Positions 24,673-32,665 of a stretch of 32,665 nt of DNA are shown piece after piece. The notes beneath the pieces were generated by a model. That model was not told where the DNA came from and did not search any database. It saw nothing but the letters and a program-made list of their open reading frames with translations. Each line of letters starts with the position of its first letter. Within the stretch, counting starts at the first letter, position 1. A program made the translations under genes and the position numbers. Source of the stretch: Flavobacterium sp. (lineage in GTDB: Bacteria > Bacteroidota > Bacteroidia > Flavobacteriales > Flavobacteriaceae); NCBI GenBank assembly GCA_020048955.1, contig JAIFLT010000123.1:1-32665 (forward strand), given 5' to 3'.

Positions 24673-26598
24673 ATGTCAGAGAACAAAAAACCAAGCGGTT
24701 TAAAATTTAGTCCATGGTGGATTTCAGGAGGAGTTATCCTAATATTTGTTATATTAAACCTATTAGGTGGCTCAAGTCTTCAAGATCCTTCAAAAATTTC
24801 TTCATCAAAATTTGATGAACTTTTGAATAGCGGTCAGATTGAAAAAGTAATTATTTACAATAAAAATCAAGCAGAGGCTTATTTAACAACTGCCTCCCTA
24901 AAAGCTAAAGCTAATGAAAAAATAGCCAAAGATGTTTTTGGTAATCCAAATAAAGGGCCACATTACATTTTTGATCCAGGAAATGATGAGCTTTTTCAAA
25001 AGAAATTAGTTGATGCAAGAGCTCAGAAAAAAATCAAAGATTTTGATTTTCAAACTAAAAGCGATTGGTCAGAATTAATAGTTGGTTTATTGCCAATGAT
25101 TATTCTTATTGGAGTTTGGTTGTATTTCATGAGAAGAATGTCTGGTGGTGCTGGCGGTGGCGGAGGTCAAATCTTCAACATTGGAAAATCTAGAGCCAAA
25201 CTTTTTGATGAAAAATCAGAAATAAAAACCACTTTCAAAGATGTTGCTGGTTTGGAAGGTGCTAAAGAGGAAGTTCAAGAAATTGTAGAGTTTCTTAAAA
25301 ACCCCGAAAAATATACTGTTTTAGGAGGAAAAATTCCAAAAGGTGCGCTTTTAGTTGGACCTCCAGGAACAGGAAAAACATTACTTGCTAAAGCTGTTGC
25401 TGGTGAAGCTAAAGTACCTTTTTTCTCATTATCTGGTTCCGATTTTGTAGAAATGTTTGTAGGTGTTGGAGCATCTCGTGTAAGAGATCTATTTAAACAA
25501 GCCAAAGAAAAATCTCCAGCCATCATTTTTATCGATGAAATTGATGCTGTTGGTCGTGCAAGAGGAAAAAATAATATGTCTGGCGGAAACGACGAGCGTG
25601 AAAATACTTTGAACCAGTTACTAACAGAAATGGATGGTTTTGGAACAAACACTCACGTAATTGTATTAGCTGCAACCAATAGAGCCGATGTTTTAGACAA
25701 AGCATTAATGCGTGCAGGTCGTTTTGACAGACAAATCTATGTAGATTTACCAGACATTAGAGAACGTAAAGAAATTTTCGAAGTGCATTTAGCACCTTTA
25801 AAAAAAGTGGAAAATTTGGATACCGACTTTTTAGCAAAACAAACCCCAGGTTTCTCTGGTGCAGATATTGCAAATGTTTGTAACGAAGCGGCTTTAATCG
25901 CTGCTCGAAATAATAAAACAGCTGTTGACAAACAAGATTTTCTAGACGCTGTTGACAGAATTGTTGGCGGTTTGGAAAAGAAAAACAAAATAGTTACACC
26001 TGCAGAAAAGCGAGCTATTGCAGTTCACGAAGCCGGTCACGCAACAGTAAGCTGGATGCTAGAACATGCTGCACCACTTATTAAAGTTACAATTGTTCCT
26101 AGAGGACAAAGTCTAGGTGCTGCATGGTATTTACCAGAAGAAAGACTTATTGTTCGCCCAGATCAAATGCTTGATGAGATGTGTGCTACTATGGGTGGTC
26201 GTGCTGCAGAAAAAGTAATCTTTGATACTATTTCAACGGGTGCATTATCTGATTTAGAAAAAGTTACAAAACAAGCTCGTGCTATGGTAACTATTTATGG
26301 CTTGAATGAAAAATTGGGTAACATTACTTATTATGATTCTTCTGGACAAAGCGAATATAGTTTTAGCAAACCCTACTCAGAAAATACTGCAATTACAATT
26401 GATAAAGAAATTTCACTCCTTATTGAAGGTCAATATCAAAGAGCGATTGAAATTCTTAAAGAAAACAAAGATAAATTGTTACAACTTGCCGATATTTTGA
26501 TTGAAAAAGAAGTTATTTTCAAAGATGATTTGGAAACTATTTTTGGCAAAAGACCCTATCAAAACGACGCCGATGAGCATACCGTATTTACTGTTTAA
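24673..26598 (+). CDS. ftsH: ATP-dependent zinc metalloprotease FtsH
   Basis: Membrane-anchored AAA+ protease that degrades misassembled membrane proteins and regulatory proteins. Two TM segments (about 14-33 and 133-154) flank a periplasmic part. Then come the AAA module with Walker A GPPGTGKT (229-236), Walker [12 protein letters not shown] and the arginine-containing [16 protein letters not shown], and the M41 protease with HEAGH (452-456) and SDLEKVT, which holds the third zinc ligand. At 641 aa it is a normal full-length FtsH. The glycine-rich [19 protein letters not shown] linker after TM2 is usual in Bacteroidota. Transcription ends at the strong hairpin just downstream. Confidence 0.96.
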   Translation: MSENKKPSGLKFSPWWISGGVILIFVILNLLGGSSLQDPSKISSSKFDELLNSGQIEKVIIYNKNQAEAYLTTASLKAKANEKIAKDVFGNPNKGPHYIFDPGNDELFQKKLVDARAQKKIKDFDFQTKSDWSELIVGLLPMIILIGVWLYFMRRMSGGAGGGGGQIFNIGKSRAKLFDEKSEIKTTFKDVAGLEGAKEEVQEIVEFLKNPEKYTVLGGKIPKGALLVGPPGTGKTLLAKAVAGEAKVPFFSLSGSDFVEMFVGVGASRVRDLFKQAKEKSPAIIFIDEIDAVGRARGKNNMSGGNDERENTLNQLLTEMDGFGTNTHVIVLAATNRADVLDKALMRAGRFDRQIYVDLPDIRERKEIFEVHLAPLKKVENLDTDFLAKQTPGFSGADIANVCNEAALIAARNNKTAVDKQDFLDAVDRIVGGLEKKNKIVTPAEKRAIAVHEAGHATVSWMLEHAAPLIKVTIVPRGQSLGAAWYLPEERLIVRPDQMLDEMCATMGGRAAEKVIFDTISTGALSDLEKVTKQARAMVTIYGLNEKLGNITYYDSSGQSEYSFSKPYSENTAITIDKEISLLIEGQYQRAIEILKENKDKLLQLADILIEKEVIFKDDLETIFGKRPYQNDADEHTVFTV

Positions 26599-26621
26599 AA
26601 ATTAGATAAACATAAAAAATT

Positions 26622-26664
26622 AAAAATCTTAATTCAAAAAATGCTTTTGAATTAAGATTTTTTT
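26622..26664 (+). terminator. Rho-independent terminator of rsfS-ftsH
   Basis: AAAAATCTTAATTCAAAA (26622-26639) and TTTTGAATTAAGATTTTT (26645-26662) form a perfect 18-bp stem with a 5-nt loop and T tail. The next promoter box begins at its last base. Confidence 0.85.
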
Positions 26665-26671
26665 ATCTTTG
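26664..26671 (+). promoter_or_regulatory. -7 box TATCTTTG of the LUD-cdsA-psd-ACBP-SOD operon
   Basis: TATCTTTG lies 40 bp before the ATG at 26712. The nearest TTTG (26646-26649) is 14 bp upstream and lies inside the terminator stem, so the -33 part is poor. Confidence 0.5.
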
Positions 26672-26711
26672 AAGGTTTTCAAATGATATTTAAAGTACAT
26701 TACCCAACAAT

Positions 26712-27311
26712 ATGAGTCTTTTTAGAAAAATATTTGGTTCTAGCAATGATGCTTCCGATGAGGAAAACCAAAGTCAATATAACACTCCCAAATCATCAAA
26801 TCTTCCAATTGACGATTTATTTACTTTCAATTTCAAGAAAAATGGCGGTAAGTTTATTTATTGTGAAGATTTAAACGAAGTAAGAGAACAGTTTGAAAAT
26901 ATACTTGAAGAAAATGATTGGTTTGAAAGCGAAGTATTATGTTTTGAACCTAAACTTTACAACCTTTTAGACGAAAATAAACTAAGTTATTCCAACCCAA
27001 CAGAACCAAAATTCTTTTTTGCAAGTTGCGAAAATTTAATTGCAGATGAAGGATCTGTTTTATTTTCTTCTAATCAAATCAAACAAAAAAAACCAAACGA
27101 ATTACCAGACAATATTGTAATACTTGCCACTACAAGTCAGATATTAGAATCTAAAAGTGATGGTTTGAGAGTGATAAAGATAAAATACGATAAAGACTAT
27201 CCTACCAATATTACGACAATCAAATATTTTGAAAAAGCACAAGAAGAAGATTTCTTGACTTATGGAAGTTGTGCCAAAAATCTTTACCTACTTCTTTTAG
27301 AAGATTTATAA
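26712..27311 (+). CDS. LUD domain protein (LutB/LutC-related)
   Basis: A 199-aa single LUD domain (formerly DUF162), the domain of the lactate-utilisation proteins LutB and LutC. Seen are FFASCENLIADEGSVLFSS, which corresponds to the family's IAdTG block, and LPDNIVILATTSQIL. It has no iron-sulfur cysteine motifs and no LutA or LutB partner nearby, so a role in lactate oxidation is doubtful. It is the first gene of the phospholipid operon and ends 1 bp before cdsA. Confidence 0.72.
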   Translation: MSLFRKIFGSSNDASDEENQSQYNTPKSSNLPIDDLFTFNFKKNGGKFIYCEDLNEVREQFENILEENDWFESEVLCFEPKLYNLLDENKLSYSNPTEPKFFFASCENLIADEGSVLFSSNQIKQKKPNELPDNIVILATTSQILESKSDGLRVIKIKYDKDYPTNITTIKYFEKAQEEDFLTYGSCAKNLYLLLLEDL

Positions 27312-27312
27312 C

Positions 27313-28137
27313 ATGAATGAATCGCTAACGAGATTACTTTCGGGTGTAGTTTATGTAACACTATTACTATTAGCTACTTCTTACTCTGCTGATAGTTTTT
27401 TTTTACTATTTGGTGTTTTTATGCTCATTGCTATTTATGAGTTTTGCCAATTAATTAATTTAAATAAAATTCTTCCCATTATAGTTGGAGGAATTGCGTT
27501 TTACTTGGGAAGCCAATTTAAAACCAACAAAACAAACGATATTTTAATATTAATTGCAACGCTTTTTGTTTCCATAAAATGTTTACTTTTATTGTTCAAT
27601 ACCAAGAAAGAAAAAATTGATACCCTTTCAAAATACATATACCTTATTGGTTATGTAATCTTACCTTTTATTCTAGTTGCCAAAATTCCTTTTGTTGGAA
27701 ATAATTTCAGACCCAAAATTATTATTAGTATTTTTATCCTAATTTGGACCAACGATACTTTTGCTTATATCGTAGGAAAATCAATTGGAAAACATAAATT
27801 ATTAGAGAAAATATCACCTAAAAAAACCATCGAAGGATTTTTTGGAGGAATGGTTTTCTCGGTTTTAGCAGGTTTTTTAATATCAAAATACTATTTCGAT
27901 CCCAATCCGAAATACTTTACTACTTCGGTTTTAATTTGGACTATTAGTGCTGTTATTATCAGTATTTTCAGTACTTTGGGCGATTTAATTGAATCCAAAT
28001 TTAAGCGCATTGCTGGCGTAAAAGATAGCGGAAAAATTATGCCAGGTCATGGAGGTATTTTAGATCGCTTAGATAGTATTATATTTGTAGCTCCATTTGT
28101 ATTTTTGTTTTATCAAATTTTAGATTATGTTTCATAA
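27313..28137 (+). CDS. cdsA: Phosphatidate cytidylyltransferase
   Basis: Makes CDP-diacylglycerol from phosphatidic acid and CTP in the inner membrane, the branch point for phosphatidylserine/ethanolamine and other phospholipids. The family signature is complete: SKFKRIAGVKDSGKIMPGHGGILDRLDS near the C-terminus. About eight hydrophobic segments are visible, and 274 aa is the normal length. Its last 11 bases overlap the psd start, implying translational coupling. Confidence 0.94.
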   Translation: MNESLTRLLSGVVYVTLLLLATSYSADSFFLLFGVFMLIAIYEFCQLINLNKILPIIVGGIAFYLGSQFKTNKTNDILILIATLFVSIKCLLLLFNTKKEKIDTLSKYIYLIGYVILPFILVAKIPFVGNNFRPKIIISIFILIWTNDTFAYIVGKSIGKHKLLEKISPKKTIEGFFGGMVFSVLAGFLISKYYFDPNPKYFTTSVLIWTISAVIISIFSTLGDLIESKFKRIAGVKDSGKIMPGHGGILDRLDSIIFVAPFVFLFYQILDYVS

Positions 28138-28777
28138 AGAAGGTGCCAAGATTATTCTTATTTCTACAACGCTTTTTGTAGTTTTACTATTAGTTTCTCC
28201 AATTATTTTTACTAATCCTTGGATACTAAAACCACTTCAAATACTAATGCTGTTGCTTTTAGTGACCGTATTACAATTTTTTAGAAATCCAAAAAGACCT
28301 CTAGAAGTTAATGATTACACTATTATTGCTCCAGTAGATGGAAAAGTGGTAGTTATAGAAGAAGTGTTTGAACCTGAATATTTTAAAGACCAACGTTTAC
28401 AAGTTTCTATATTCATGTCGCCAATAAATGTGCACGTAACTCGTTATGCCACAAGTGGTAGAGTGAGATATAGCAAATATCATCCTGGCAAATTTCTAGT
28501 TGCTTGGCATCCAAAAGCAAGTACAGAAAACGAAAGAACAACAGTTGTAATTGAAAATAGAATTTTTGGTGAAATTATGTACCGACAAATTGCTGGTGCT
28601 TTAGCAAAAAGAATTATAAATTATGCCGAAGAAGGAATGCAAGTAAGACAAGGTGAAGATGCAGGATTTATAAAATTTGGTTCAAGAGTAGATATTTATT
28701 TACCCATTGGAACCACTGTAAATGTAAAAATTGGACAAAAAGCAGTAGGAAATCAAACTATAGTTGCTAGCAAATAA
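28127..28777 (+). CDS. psd: Phosphatidylserine decarboxylase proenzyme
   Basis: Converts phosphatidylserine to phosphatidylethanolamine using a pyruvoyl cofactor made by self-cleavage. This is the short (216 aa) form with two N-terminal hydrophobic segments. The conserved blocks IIAPVDGKVVVIEEV, VSIFMSPINVHVTRYATSGRV and YHPGKF are present. The cleavage site is G185-S186 in IKFGSRVD, where Ser186 becomes the pyruvoyl group. It overlaps cdsA and abuts the ACBP gene with no gap, so precursor supply and decarboxylation are coupled. No phosphatidylserine synthase gene is in the window. Confidence 0.94.
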   Translation: MFHKEGAKIILISTTLFVVLLLVSPIIFTNPWILKPLQILMLLLLVTVLQFFRNPKRPLEVNDYTIIAPVDGKVVVIEEVFEPEYFKDQRLQVSIFMSPINVHVTRYATSGRVRYSKYHPGKFLVAWHPKASTENERTTVVIENRIFGEIMYRQIAGALAKRIINYAEEGMQVRQGEDAGFIKFGSRVDIYLPIGTTVNVKIGQKAVGNQTIVASK

Positions 28778-29047
28778 ATGCAAGAAGATTTAGAAAAACG
28801 ATTTGAAAATGCCGTAGCCTTGGCAAATACAATAACTCAAGCCGAACTACCCCAAGATGTTCAGTTGCGATTGTATGCTTTGTATAAACAATCTACTCAC
28901 GGAACAATTACCAATCGTGTTTATCCTGTATATGACCTAAGAAATGCGTTTAAAATGAATGCTTGGATGCAAATTAGTCATCTTAGTCAAGAAGAATGTA
29001 TGGAATTATATATTGATGCCATAAATGATTTAGTTAAAAAAAGATAA
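28778..29047 (+). CDS. Acyl-CoA-binding protein
   Basis: An 89-aa four-helix ACBP. The family core YALYKQSTHG and the C-terminal FKMNAWMQISHLSQEECMELYIDAINDL are clear. It binds long-chain acyl-CoA in the cytoplasm. Its place directly after psd suggests buffering of acyl chains for lipid synthesis or turnover (inference). ACBPs are common in eukaryotes and patchy in bacteria. Confidence 0.88.
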   Translation: MQEDLEKRFENAVALANTITQAELPQDVQLRLYALYKQSTHGTITNRVYPVYDLRNAFKMNAWMQISHLSQEECMELYIDAINDLVKKR

Positions 29048-29050
29048 CCA

Positions 29051-29821
29051 ATGAAAAAAGTAATTTTAATTGTATTAAGTTCGATTTTTTTTCTTTCTAT
29101 TGGTTCCTGCAAAAGGAAAAAATATACCGAAGTAGTTGAAGTTCCTCTTCCAACAAAAGAAGAAAAAATGACTATAGGTTTACCAGAAGACGTTAAAGCC
29201 GATGCTGGCGCTTTTGAATTGTTGAAACTTCCCTATAACTATGATGCCTTAGCTCCCAATATTGATGCTATGACTTTGGAACTGCATTACTCTAAACATT
29301 ATTTAACATACACCAACAACTTAAATAAGGCTTTGGCTGGAACCGAGTTAGAAAGTCTTCCAATCGATGAGATTTTCAAAAAATTAGATTTAAACAATGC
29401 CGATTTACGAAACAATTTAGGAGGCTATTACAACCATACTTTGTATTTTGATAGTATGACACCAAAAGCTATCGAAAAACCATCCGAAATTTTGGCAAGT
29501 GCCATTGATAAAGATTTTGGTTCATTTGATAATTTTAAAATTCAGTTTGAAGAGGCTGCTACTAAGCAATTTGGCTCGGGTTGGGCTTGGTTGATAGTTG
29601 ATAAAGCAGGTAAACTGCAAGTTACAAGCACACCAAATCAAGACAATCCGTTAATGCCAAGAGCCGTTGTTGCAGGAACTCCAATTTTAGCTATTGATGT
29701 CTGGGAACACGCCTACTACTTGAATTATCAAAACAAAAGAAAGAAATACATTGAAGCTTTTTTTAATGTCATCAACTGGAAAAAAGTTGGTGAAAAATAT
29801 GAAGAAGCCATTAAAAAATAA
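29051..29821 (+). CDS. Superoxide dismutase (Mn-type residues) exported as a lipoprotein
   Basis: The signal peptide ends in a good lipobox, SIGSC (Cys20), so the enzyme should be lipid-anchored in the cell envelope. The SOD domain begins near residue 55. Metal ligands are H79 (ELHYSKH), H129 (YYNHT), D216 and H220 (DVWEH). The second-sphere pattern, Gly125 with Gln197 in TPNQDNP, is that of Mn enzymes rather than the Fe type, though cambialistic use is possible. It is the last gene of the LUD-cdsA-psd-ACBP operon, 3 bp after ACBP, and is followed by a terminator. Placing it with membrane lipid synthesis fits protection of envelope lipids from superoxide (inference). Confidence 0.9.
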   Translation: MKKVILIVLSSIFFLSIGSCKRKKYTEVVEVPLPTKEEKMTIGLPEDVKADAGAFELLKLPYNYDALAPNIDAMTLELHYSKHYLTYTNNLNKALAGTELESLPIDEIFKKLDLNNADLRNNLGGYYNHTLYFDSMTPKAIEKPSEILASAIDKDFGSFDNFKIQFEEAATKQFGSGWAWLIVDKAGKLQVTSTPNQDNPLMPRAVVAGTPILAIDVWEHAYYLNYQNKRKKYIEAFFNVINWKKVGEKYEEAIKK

Positions 29822-29825
29822 ACTA

Positions 29826-29857
29826 AAATCTCAAGCCAACAACTTGGGATTTTTTTG
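29826..29857 (+). terminator. Rho-independent terminator after the SOD gene
   Basis: AAATCTCAAG (29826-29835) pairs with CTTGGGATTT (29843-29852) with one G-T pair and a 7-nt loop, followed by a T-run. Confidence 0.85.
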
Positions 29858-29934
29858 TTTAGTATTCCCTTAATCAAGTGTTAAATAAACCTATATTTTA
29901 TTGCAAACCACTAGAGTAAAAAAATCCATTTTAT

Positions 29935-29942
29935 TATCTTTG
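29935..29942 (+). promoter_or_regulatory. -7 box TATCTTTG of the M28 peptidase gene
   Basis: TATCTTTG fits TAnnTTTG and lies inside the 5' extension of the ORF-track call (TTG at 29901). Transcription from here supports the ATG at 29976 as the true start. Confidence 0.55.
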
Positions 29943-29975
29943 CTCGCATTTAAAAATTACCTTATTAAATTATAT

Positions 29976-32198
29976 ATGTATCTAAATACTTCAAAACTAA
30001 ATTCTTTTGCTAAGTTCTTTTTTCTACTTCTTTCTTTAAACGTTGTTGGACAAGAGAAAAATCTTAAAAACATTCAAAAACTAACTAATGGCGGTGACAA
30101 TGCTGAGGCGTATTTTAGTCCAAACAGCTCGTTATTAACTTTACAAGTTTCTAATCCGAAAGCGAATATTCTTTGCGATCAGATTTATATGTATGATTTG
30201 CAAAGCAAAAGTTATTCTTCAGAAAATTTGAAACTAATTTCTACCGGAAAAGGAAGAACTACTTGTTCCTATTTCATGCCCGACGGAAAACACATTATTT
30301 ATGCCTCGACTCATGCTTCAAGTGAAGCTTGTCCTGCACCACCAAAACCAAAAGACGGAAAATACCTTTGGGCAGTTTACCCAGAATTTGATATTTATAT
30401 TGCCGATTTGAAGGGTAACATTGTAAAACAATTAACCAATACTCCAGGATATGACGCTGAAGCTGTAGTTTCTCCAGATGGAAAGAAAATTGCCTTCACT
30501 TCTACTCGTTCTGGTGATTTAGAATTGTGGACCATGGACATTGACGGAAGTAATTTGAAACAAGTTACTAATGGTTTGGGTTATGATGGTGGAAGTTTCT
30601 TTTCGCACGATAGTAAAAAATTAGTTTTCCGTTCGTCTAGACCAAAAACTGAAAAAGACATTAAAGAATACAAAGATTTATTAGCAGAAAATGTAGTAGC
30701 TCCAACAGAAATGGAAATCTACACTTGTAATGTTGATGGAACTGACGTTAAACAAGTTACTCACTTAGGAAAAGCCAATTGGGCACCATTTTTTAGTCCG
30801 AACGATAAAAAAATTATCTTTTCTTCCAATCATCATTCCACTCGTGGCTATGATTTTCAGTTGTATATGATTGATGTAGATGGAACTAATTTGAAACAAA
30901 TAACTTGGGAAAGTGAATTTAACGCCTTTCCAATGTTTTCACCAGACGGAAAGAAATTGGTTTGGTCTAGCAATCGTCAACAAACTGCCGCTCGTGAAAC
31001 CAATGTTTTTATTGCAGATTGGGTTGACAGTGACGAATCAGAAAATGTAAAACCAGAAGTTCTTAATAAACATATATCTTATTTGGCTTCCGATGAGTTG
31101 AAAGGTCGTTTAACAGGTTCTGTTGGCGAGCAAAAAGCTGCTGATTATATTTCGGCACAATTCAAAGCTTTAGGATTAAAACCCTACAGTGGAAAAACAT
31201 ATTTACAAAAATTTGATTACAAAGTTCGATTGAGTCCAAACGATTCTATTACCGATAAAAGCGAAACTAATAATGGTAGAAACGTTATTGCTTACTTAGA
31301 TAATAAAGCGGCTAAAACAATCGTAATTGGTGCGCATTATGACCATTTAGGATTGAACGAGCATAACAATTCAACCAAACCCAATTCTAAAGGAGAAATT
31401 CACAATGGCGCTGATGATAATGCTTCTGGAGTTTCTGGTGTTTTAGAATTGGCTCGTATGTTGTCAAAAAACAAGACTACTGAAAAAGCCAACTATATTT
31501 TTGCTTTATTTTCTGGTGAAGAAGATGGTTTGATAGGTTCTAAACACATGGCAGAAACATTGAAAACATTGTATCCAAATGTGGTTGCCATGATTAATAT
31601 GGACATGATTGGACGTTTGAGCGACAAAAAAGAGATGATTGTTGGTGGTGTTGGAACCTCTCCAGAATTCAAAAAACTGGTAGAAAAAAATAAACCCGCT
31701 GGTTTTAACGTTACAACAGAAGACAGTGGCACAGGACCAACCGATCATACTTCATTTTATTTGAAAGATATTTCGGTTTTAAATTTCTTTACAGGAACGC
31801 ATGGCGATTACCACAAACCAAGTGATGATACTGATAAAATTAATTTCAATGGTGTAAAAAACATTGTAGAATTTGTTTTTAGAATTGCTAATGATGTAGC
31901 TGATTTAGATAAAGTAGCCTTTACTAAAACCAAAGCTAATGCCGGAAAAACAAGACCAAAATACAAAGTAACGATGGGAATTATGCCTGATTACTCAGAG
32001 CATCCTGATGGTTTACATGTTGATGGCGTAACAGAAAATAGACCTGCACAAGTTGCTGGAATTAAAGAAGGTGATGTGATTACAAAAATTGGAACCACAA
32101 CCATCAAAGACGTTTATAACTATATGGAAGCTTTAGGCAAAATCAACCCAGGTGACGAACTAGAAGTTACTTATGTCTATTTCATCCTCAATTGTTAA
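29976..32198 (+). CDS. Exported WD40-like beta-propeller / M28 zinc peptidase with shortened PDZ domain
   Basis: I prefer the ATG at 29976 over the TTG at 29901, since it follows a -7 box and gives a signal peptide (MYLNTSKLNSFAKFFFLLLSLNVVGQ). The N-terminal half is a TolB-like PD40 propeller (repeats such as SPDGKKIAFTSTRSGDLELWTMDIDG). The M28 peptidase follows, with H454 (AHYDH), D480 (GADDNASG), E515/E516 (SGEED), D543 (NMDMIG) and H613 (GDYHKPSD) as metal and catalytic residues. A PDZ domain closes the protein (VDGVTENRPAQVAGIKEGDVITKIG). It stops at LEVTYVYFILNC, where a PDZ-ending peptidase would usually continue with a last strand, and the final codons are the 5' arm of a terminator. 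A short 3' deletion or rearrangement is likely, although the fold may survive. Confidence 0.87.
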   Translation: MYLNTSKLNSFAKFFFLLLSLNVVGQEKNLKNIQKLTNGGDNAEAYFSPNSSLLTLQVSNPKANILCDQIYMYDLQSKSYSSENLKLISTGKGRTTCSYFMPDGKHIIYASTHASSEACPAPPKPKDGKYLWAVYPEFDIYIADLKGNIVKQLTNTPGYDAEAVVSPDGKKIAFTSTRSGDLELWTMDIDGSNLKQVTNGLGYDGGSFFSHDSKKLVFRSSRPKTEKDIKEYKDLLAENVVAPTEMEIYTCNVDGTDVKQVTHLGKANWAPFFSPNDKKIIFSSNHHSTRGYDFQLYMIDVDGTNLKQITWESEFNAFPMFSPDGKKLVWSSNRQQTAARETNVFIADWVDSDESENVKPEVLNKHISYLASDELKGRLTGSVGEQKAADYISAQFKALGLKPYSGKTYLQKFDYKVRLSPNDSITDKSETNNGRNVIAYLDNKAAKTIVIGAHYDHLGLNEHNNSTKPNSKGEIHNGADDNASGVSGVLELARMLSKNKTTEKANYIFALFSGEEDGLIGSKHMAETLKTLYPNVVAMINMDMIGRLSDKKEMIVGGVGTSPEFKKLVEKNKPAGFNVTTEDSGTGPTDHTSFYLKDISVLNFFTGTHGDYHKPSDDTDKINFNGVKNIVEFVFRIANDVADLDKVAFTKTKANAGKTRPKYKVTMGIMPDYSEHPDGLHVDGVTENRPAQVAGIKEGDVITKIGTTTIKDVYNYMEALGKINPGDELEVTYVYFILNC

Positions 32199-32217
32199 TT
32201 CGATTGAGGATTTTTTT
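32184..32217 (+). terminator. Terminator hairpin overlapping the 3' end of the M28 gene
   Basis: ATCCTCAAT (32184-32192) and ATTGAGGAT (32203-32211) form a perfect 9-bp stem, with the stop codon TAA in the 10-nt loop and seven T's after it. The 5' arm is coding sequence. Confidence 0.85.
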
Positions 32218-32303
32218 ATTAACCTTTTTTACTTAATTTGATAATATACTCCACATAAAAACTAAGCTTTAATTTTAATAACTTTAGTAAAAAATTAAAG
32301 GTA

Positions 32304-32471
32304 ATGGAAATAAATTGGTATATGGTTGGAAGCGTTATTATATTTACAATTGTCTTGGTTGTTTTTTTAATAATGCGAAATTTAAAGGACAAGAAAAATT
32401 ATGAAAAATATTTAAAAAAGAATGATAAATCTATTCCTATAAAAGATGAAATAGACTCGGATGAGCTATAA
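32304..32471 (+). CDS. 55-aa single-pass membrane protein (absent from the ORF track)
   Basis: ATG at 32304 to TAA at 32471, reading MEINWYMVGSVIIFTIVLVVFLIMRN and then a Lys-rich and acidic tail ending DEIDSDEL. One TM segment (about residues 6-24) is followed by a positively charged cytoplasmic tail. It resembles short hypothetical membrane proteins I associate with Flavobacteriaceae (recollection). It lies between two terminators, so it is its own transcription unit, with a weak -7-like TAACTTTA at 32279. Function unknown. Confidence 0.6.
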   Translation: MEINWYMVGSVIIFTIVLVVFLIMRNLKDKKNYEKYLKKNDKSIPIKDEIDSDEL

Positions 32472-32481
32472 AATAAAAAAA

Positions 32482-32510
32482 TCCTGAGCATTAAACTCAG
32501 GACTTTTCTA
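32482..32510. terminator. Bidirectional terminator between the 55-aa gene and valS
   Basis: TCCTGAG (32482-32488) and CTCAGGA (32496-32502) form a 7-bp stem with a 7-nt loop. Pyrimidine/T-rich sequence follows on the plus strand, and a run of seven T's follows on the minus strand, so it should also end valS transcription. Confidence 0.75.
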
Positions 32511-32665
32511 TTATTTTAAACCAGCAATACTTTGTTCTATGGTGGCTATTTTGGCTAAAGCATCGGCTTCTTTTTTGCGTTCCATTTCTAATACTTTTTC
32601 TGGTGCGCCGTTTACAAACTTCTCGTTAGATAACTTAGCTTGTACCGATTTTAAAAATCCTTTGG
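32511..32665 (-). CDS. valS: Valyl-tRNA synthetase, C-terminal end (partial, continues past the window)
   Basis: Read on the minus strand, the last 51 codons translate to KGFLKSVQAKLSNEKFVNGA, then PEKVLEMERKKEADALAKIATIEQSIAGLK and stop. This is the C-terminal coiled-coil tRNA-binding arm typical of ValS (the FLxSVQxKLSNExFV block followed by ERKKxADA). The catalytic part lies outside the window, so only the tail can be judged. Confidence 0.85.
   Translation of the reverse strand, partial: KGFLKSVQAKLSNEKFVNGAPEKVLEMERKKEADALAKIATIEQSIAGLK

Noticed and set aside
25275-25652. 125-aa minus-strand ORF inside ftsH
   Set aside because: It lies fully antisense to the conserved AAA domain of FtsH and has no recognisable motif.
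29901-29975. N-terminal extension of the M28 peptidase from the TTG at 29901
   Set aside because: A TATCTTTG promoter box lies inside the extension, and the ATG at 29976 gives a proper signal peptide.
1-32665. Phage-defence island, CRISPR array, prophage or insertion sequence
   Set aside because: No transposase, integrase, spaced direct repeats, restriction or defence effector motifs were seen on either strand.

Overview
The window looks like a chromosomal segment of a low-GC member of the Bacteroidota, most likely Flavobacteriaceae (inference). The signs are: several -7 boxes of the Bacteroidetes form TAnnTTTG, one of them with a perfectly spaced TTTG; a type IX secretion (T9SS) type A sorting domain; OprO/P-like porins; and a core block birA / rsfS-ftsH / LUD-cdsA-psd-ACBP. 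I saw no rRNA, tRNA, CRISPR array or insertion sequence.

Region 1 (1-6000) is the most unusual part. A GAF plus class III adenylate cyclase protein, cut by the window edge, is followed 12 bp later by a lipoxygenase with all five iron ligands, including a C-terminal Ile. A catalase-related heme protein then overlaps the lipoxygenase stop by one base. This lipoxygenase/catalase-related pairing is the chemistry of coral and cyanobacterial oxylipin enzymes, here as two separate genes in the order LOX then catalase-like, behind a cyclic-nucleotide signalling gene. A 513-bp non-coding stretch follows, with a clear promoter for the next gene and a possible divergent one.

Region 2 (6417-17420) has a MocR-type regulator (GntR helix-turn-helix plus aminotransferase fold, PLP lysine replaced by Arg). 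It is followed by a tight seven-gene run: a T9SS-secreted beta-sandwich protein, a Calx-beta/lamin-tail surface protein, a DcuC-family carrier, isoaspartyl dipeptidase (iadA), an OprO/P-like porin, an M14 metallopeptidase and a second porin. I read this as a candidate uptake and breakdown system for isoaspartyl or other acidic peptides, possibly cyanophycin-derived beta-Asp dipeptides (inference).

Region 3 (17618-24193) is mixed housekeeping: a small two-TM protein, a DbpA-like DEAD-box helicase, a second M14 peptidase with the same C-terminal extension as the first, a 136-bp imperfect inverted repeat, a NUDIX hydrolase head to head with pyrE only 7 bp apart, an SRPBCC protein, and convergent birA.

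Region 4 (24260-32665) holds rsfS-ftsH, ended by an 18-bp-stem terminator that runs straight into the promoter of LUD-cdsA-psd-ACBP-SOD lipoprotein. That operon ends in its own terminator. Next come a WD40-like/M28 peptidase whose last codons run into a terminator hairpin, a 55-aa membrane protein missing from the ORF track, a bidirectional terminator, and the 3' end of valS on the minus strand.
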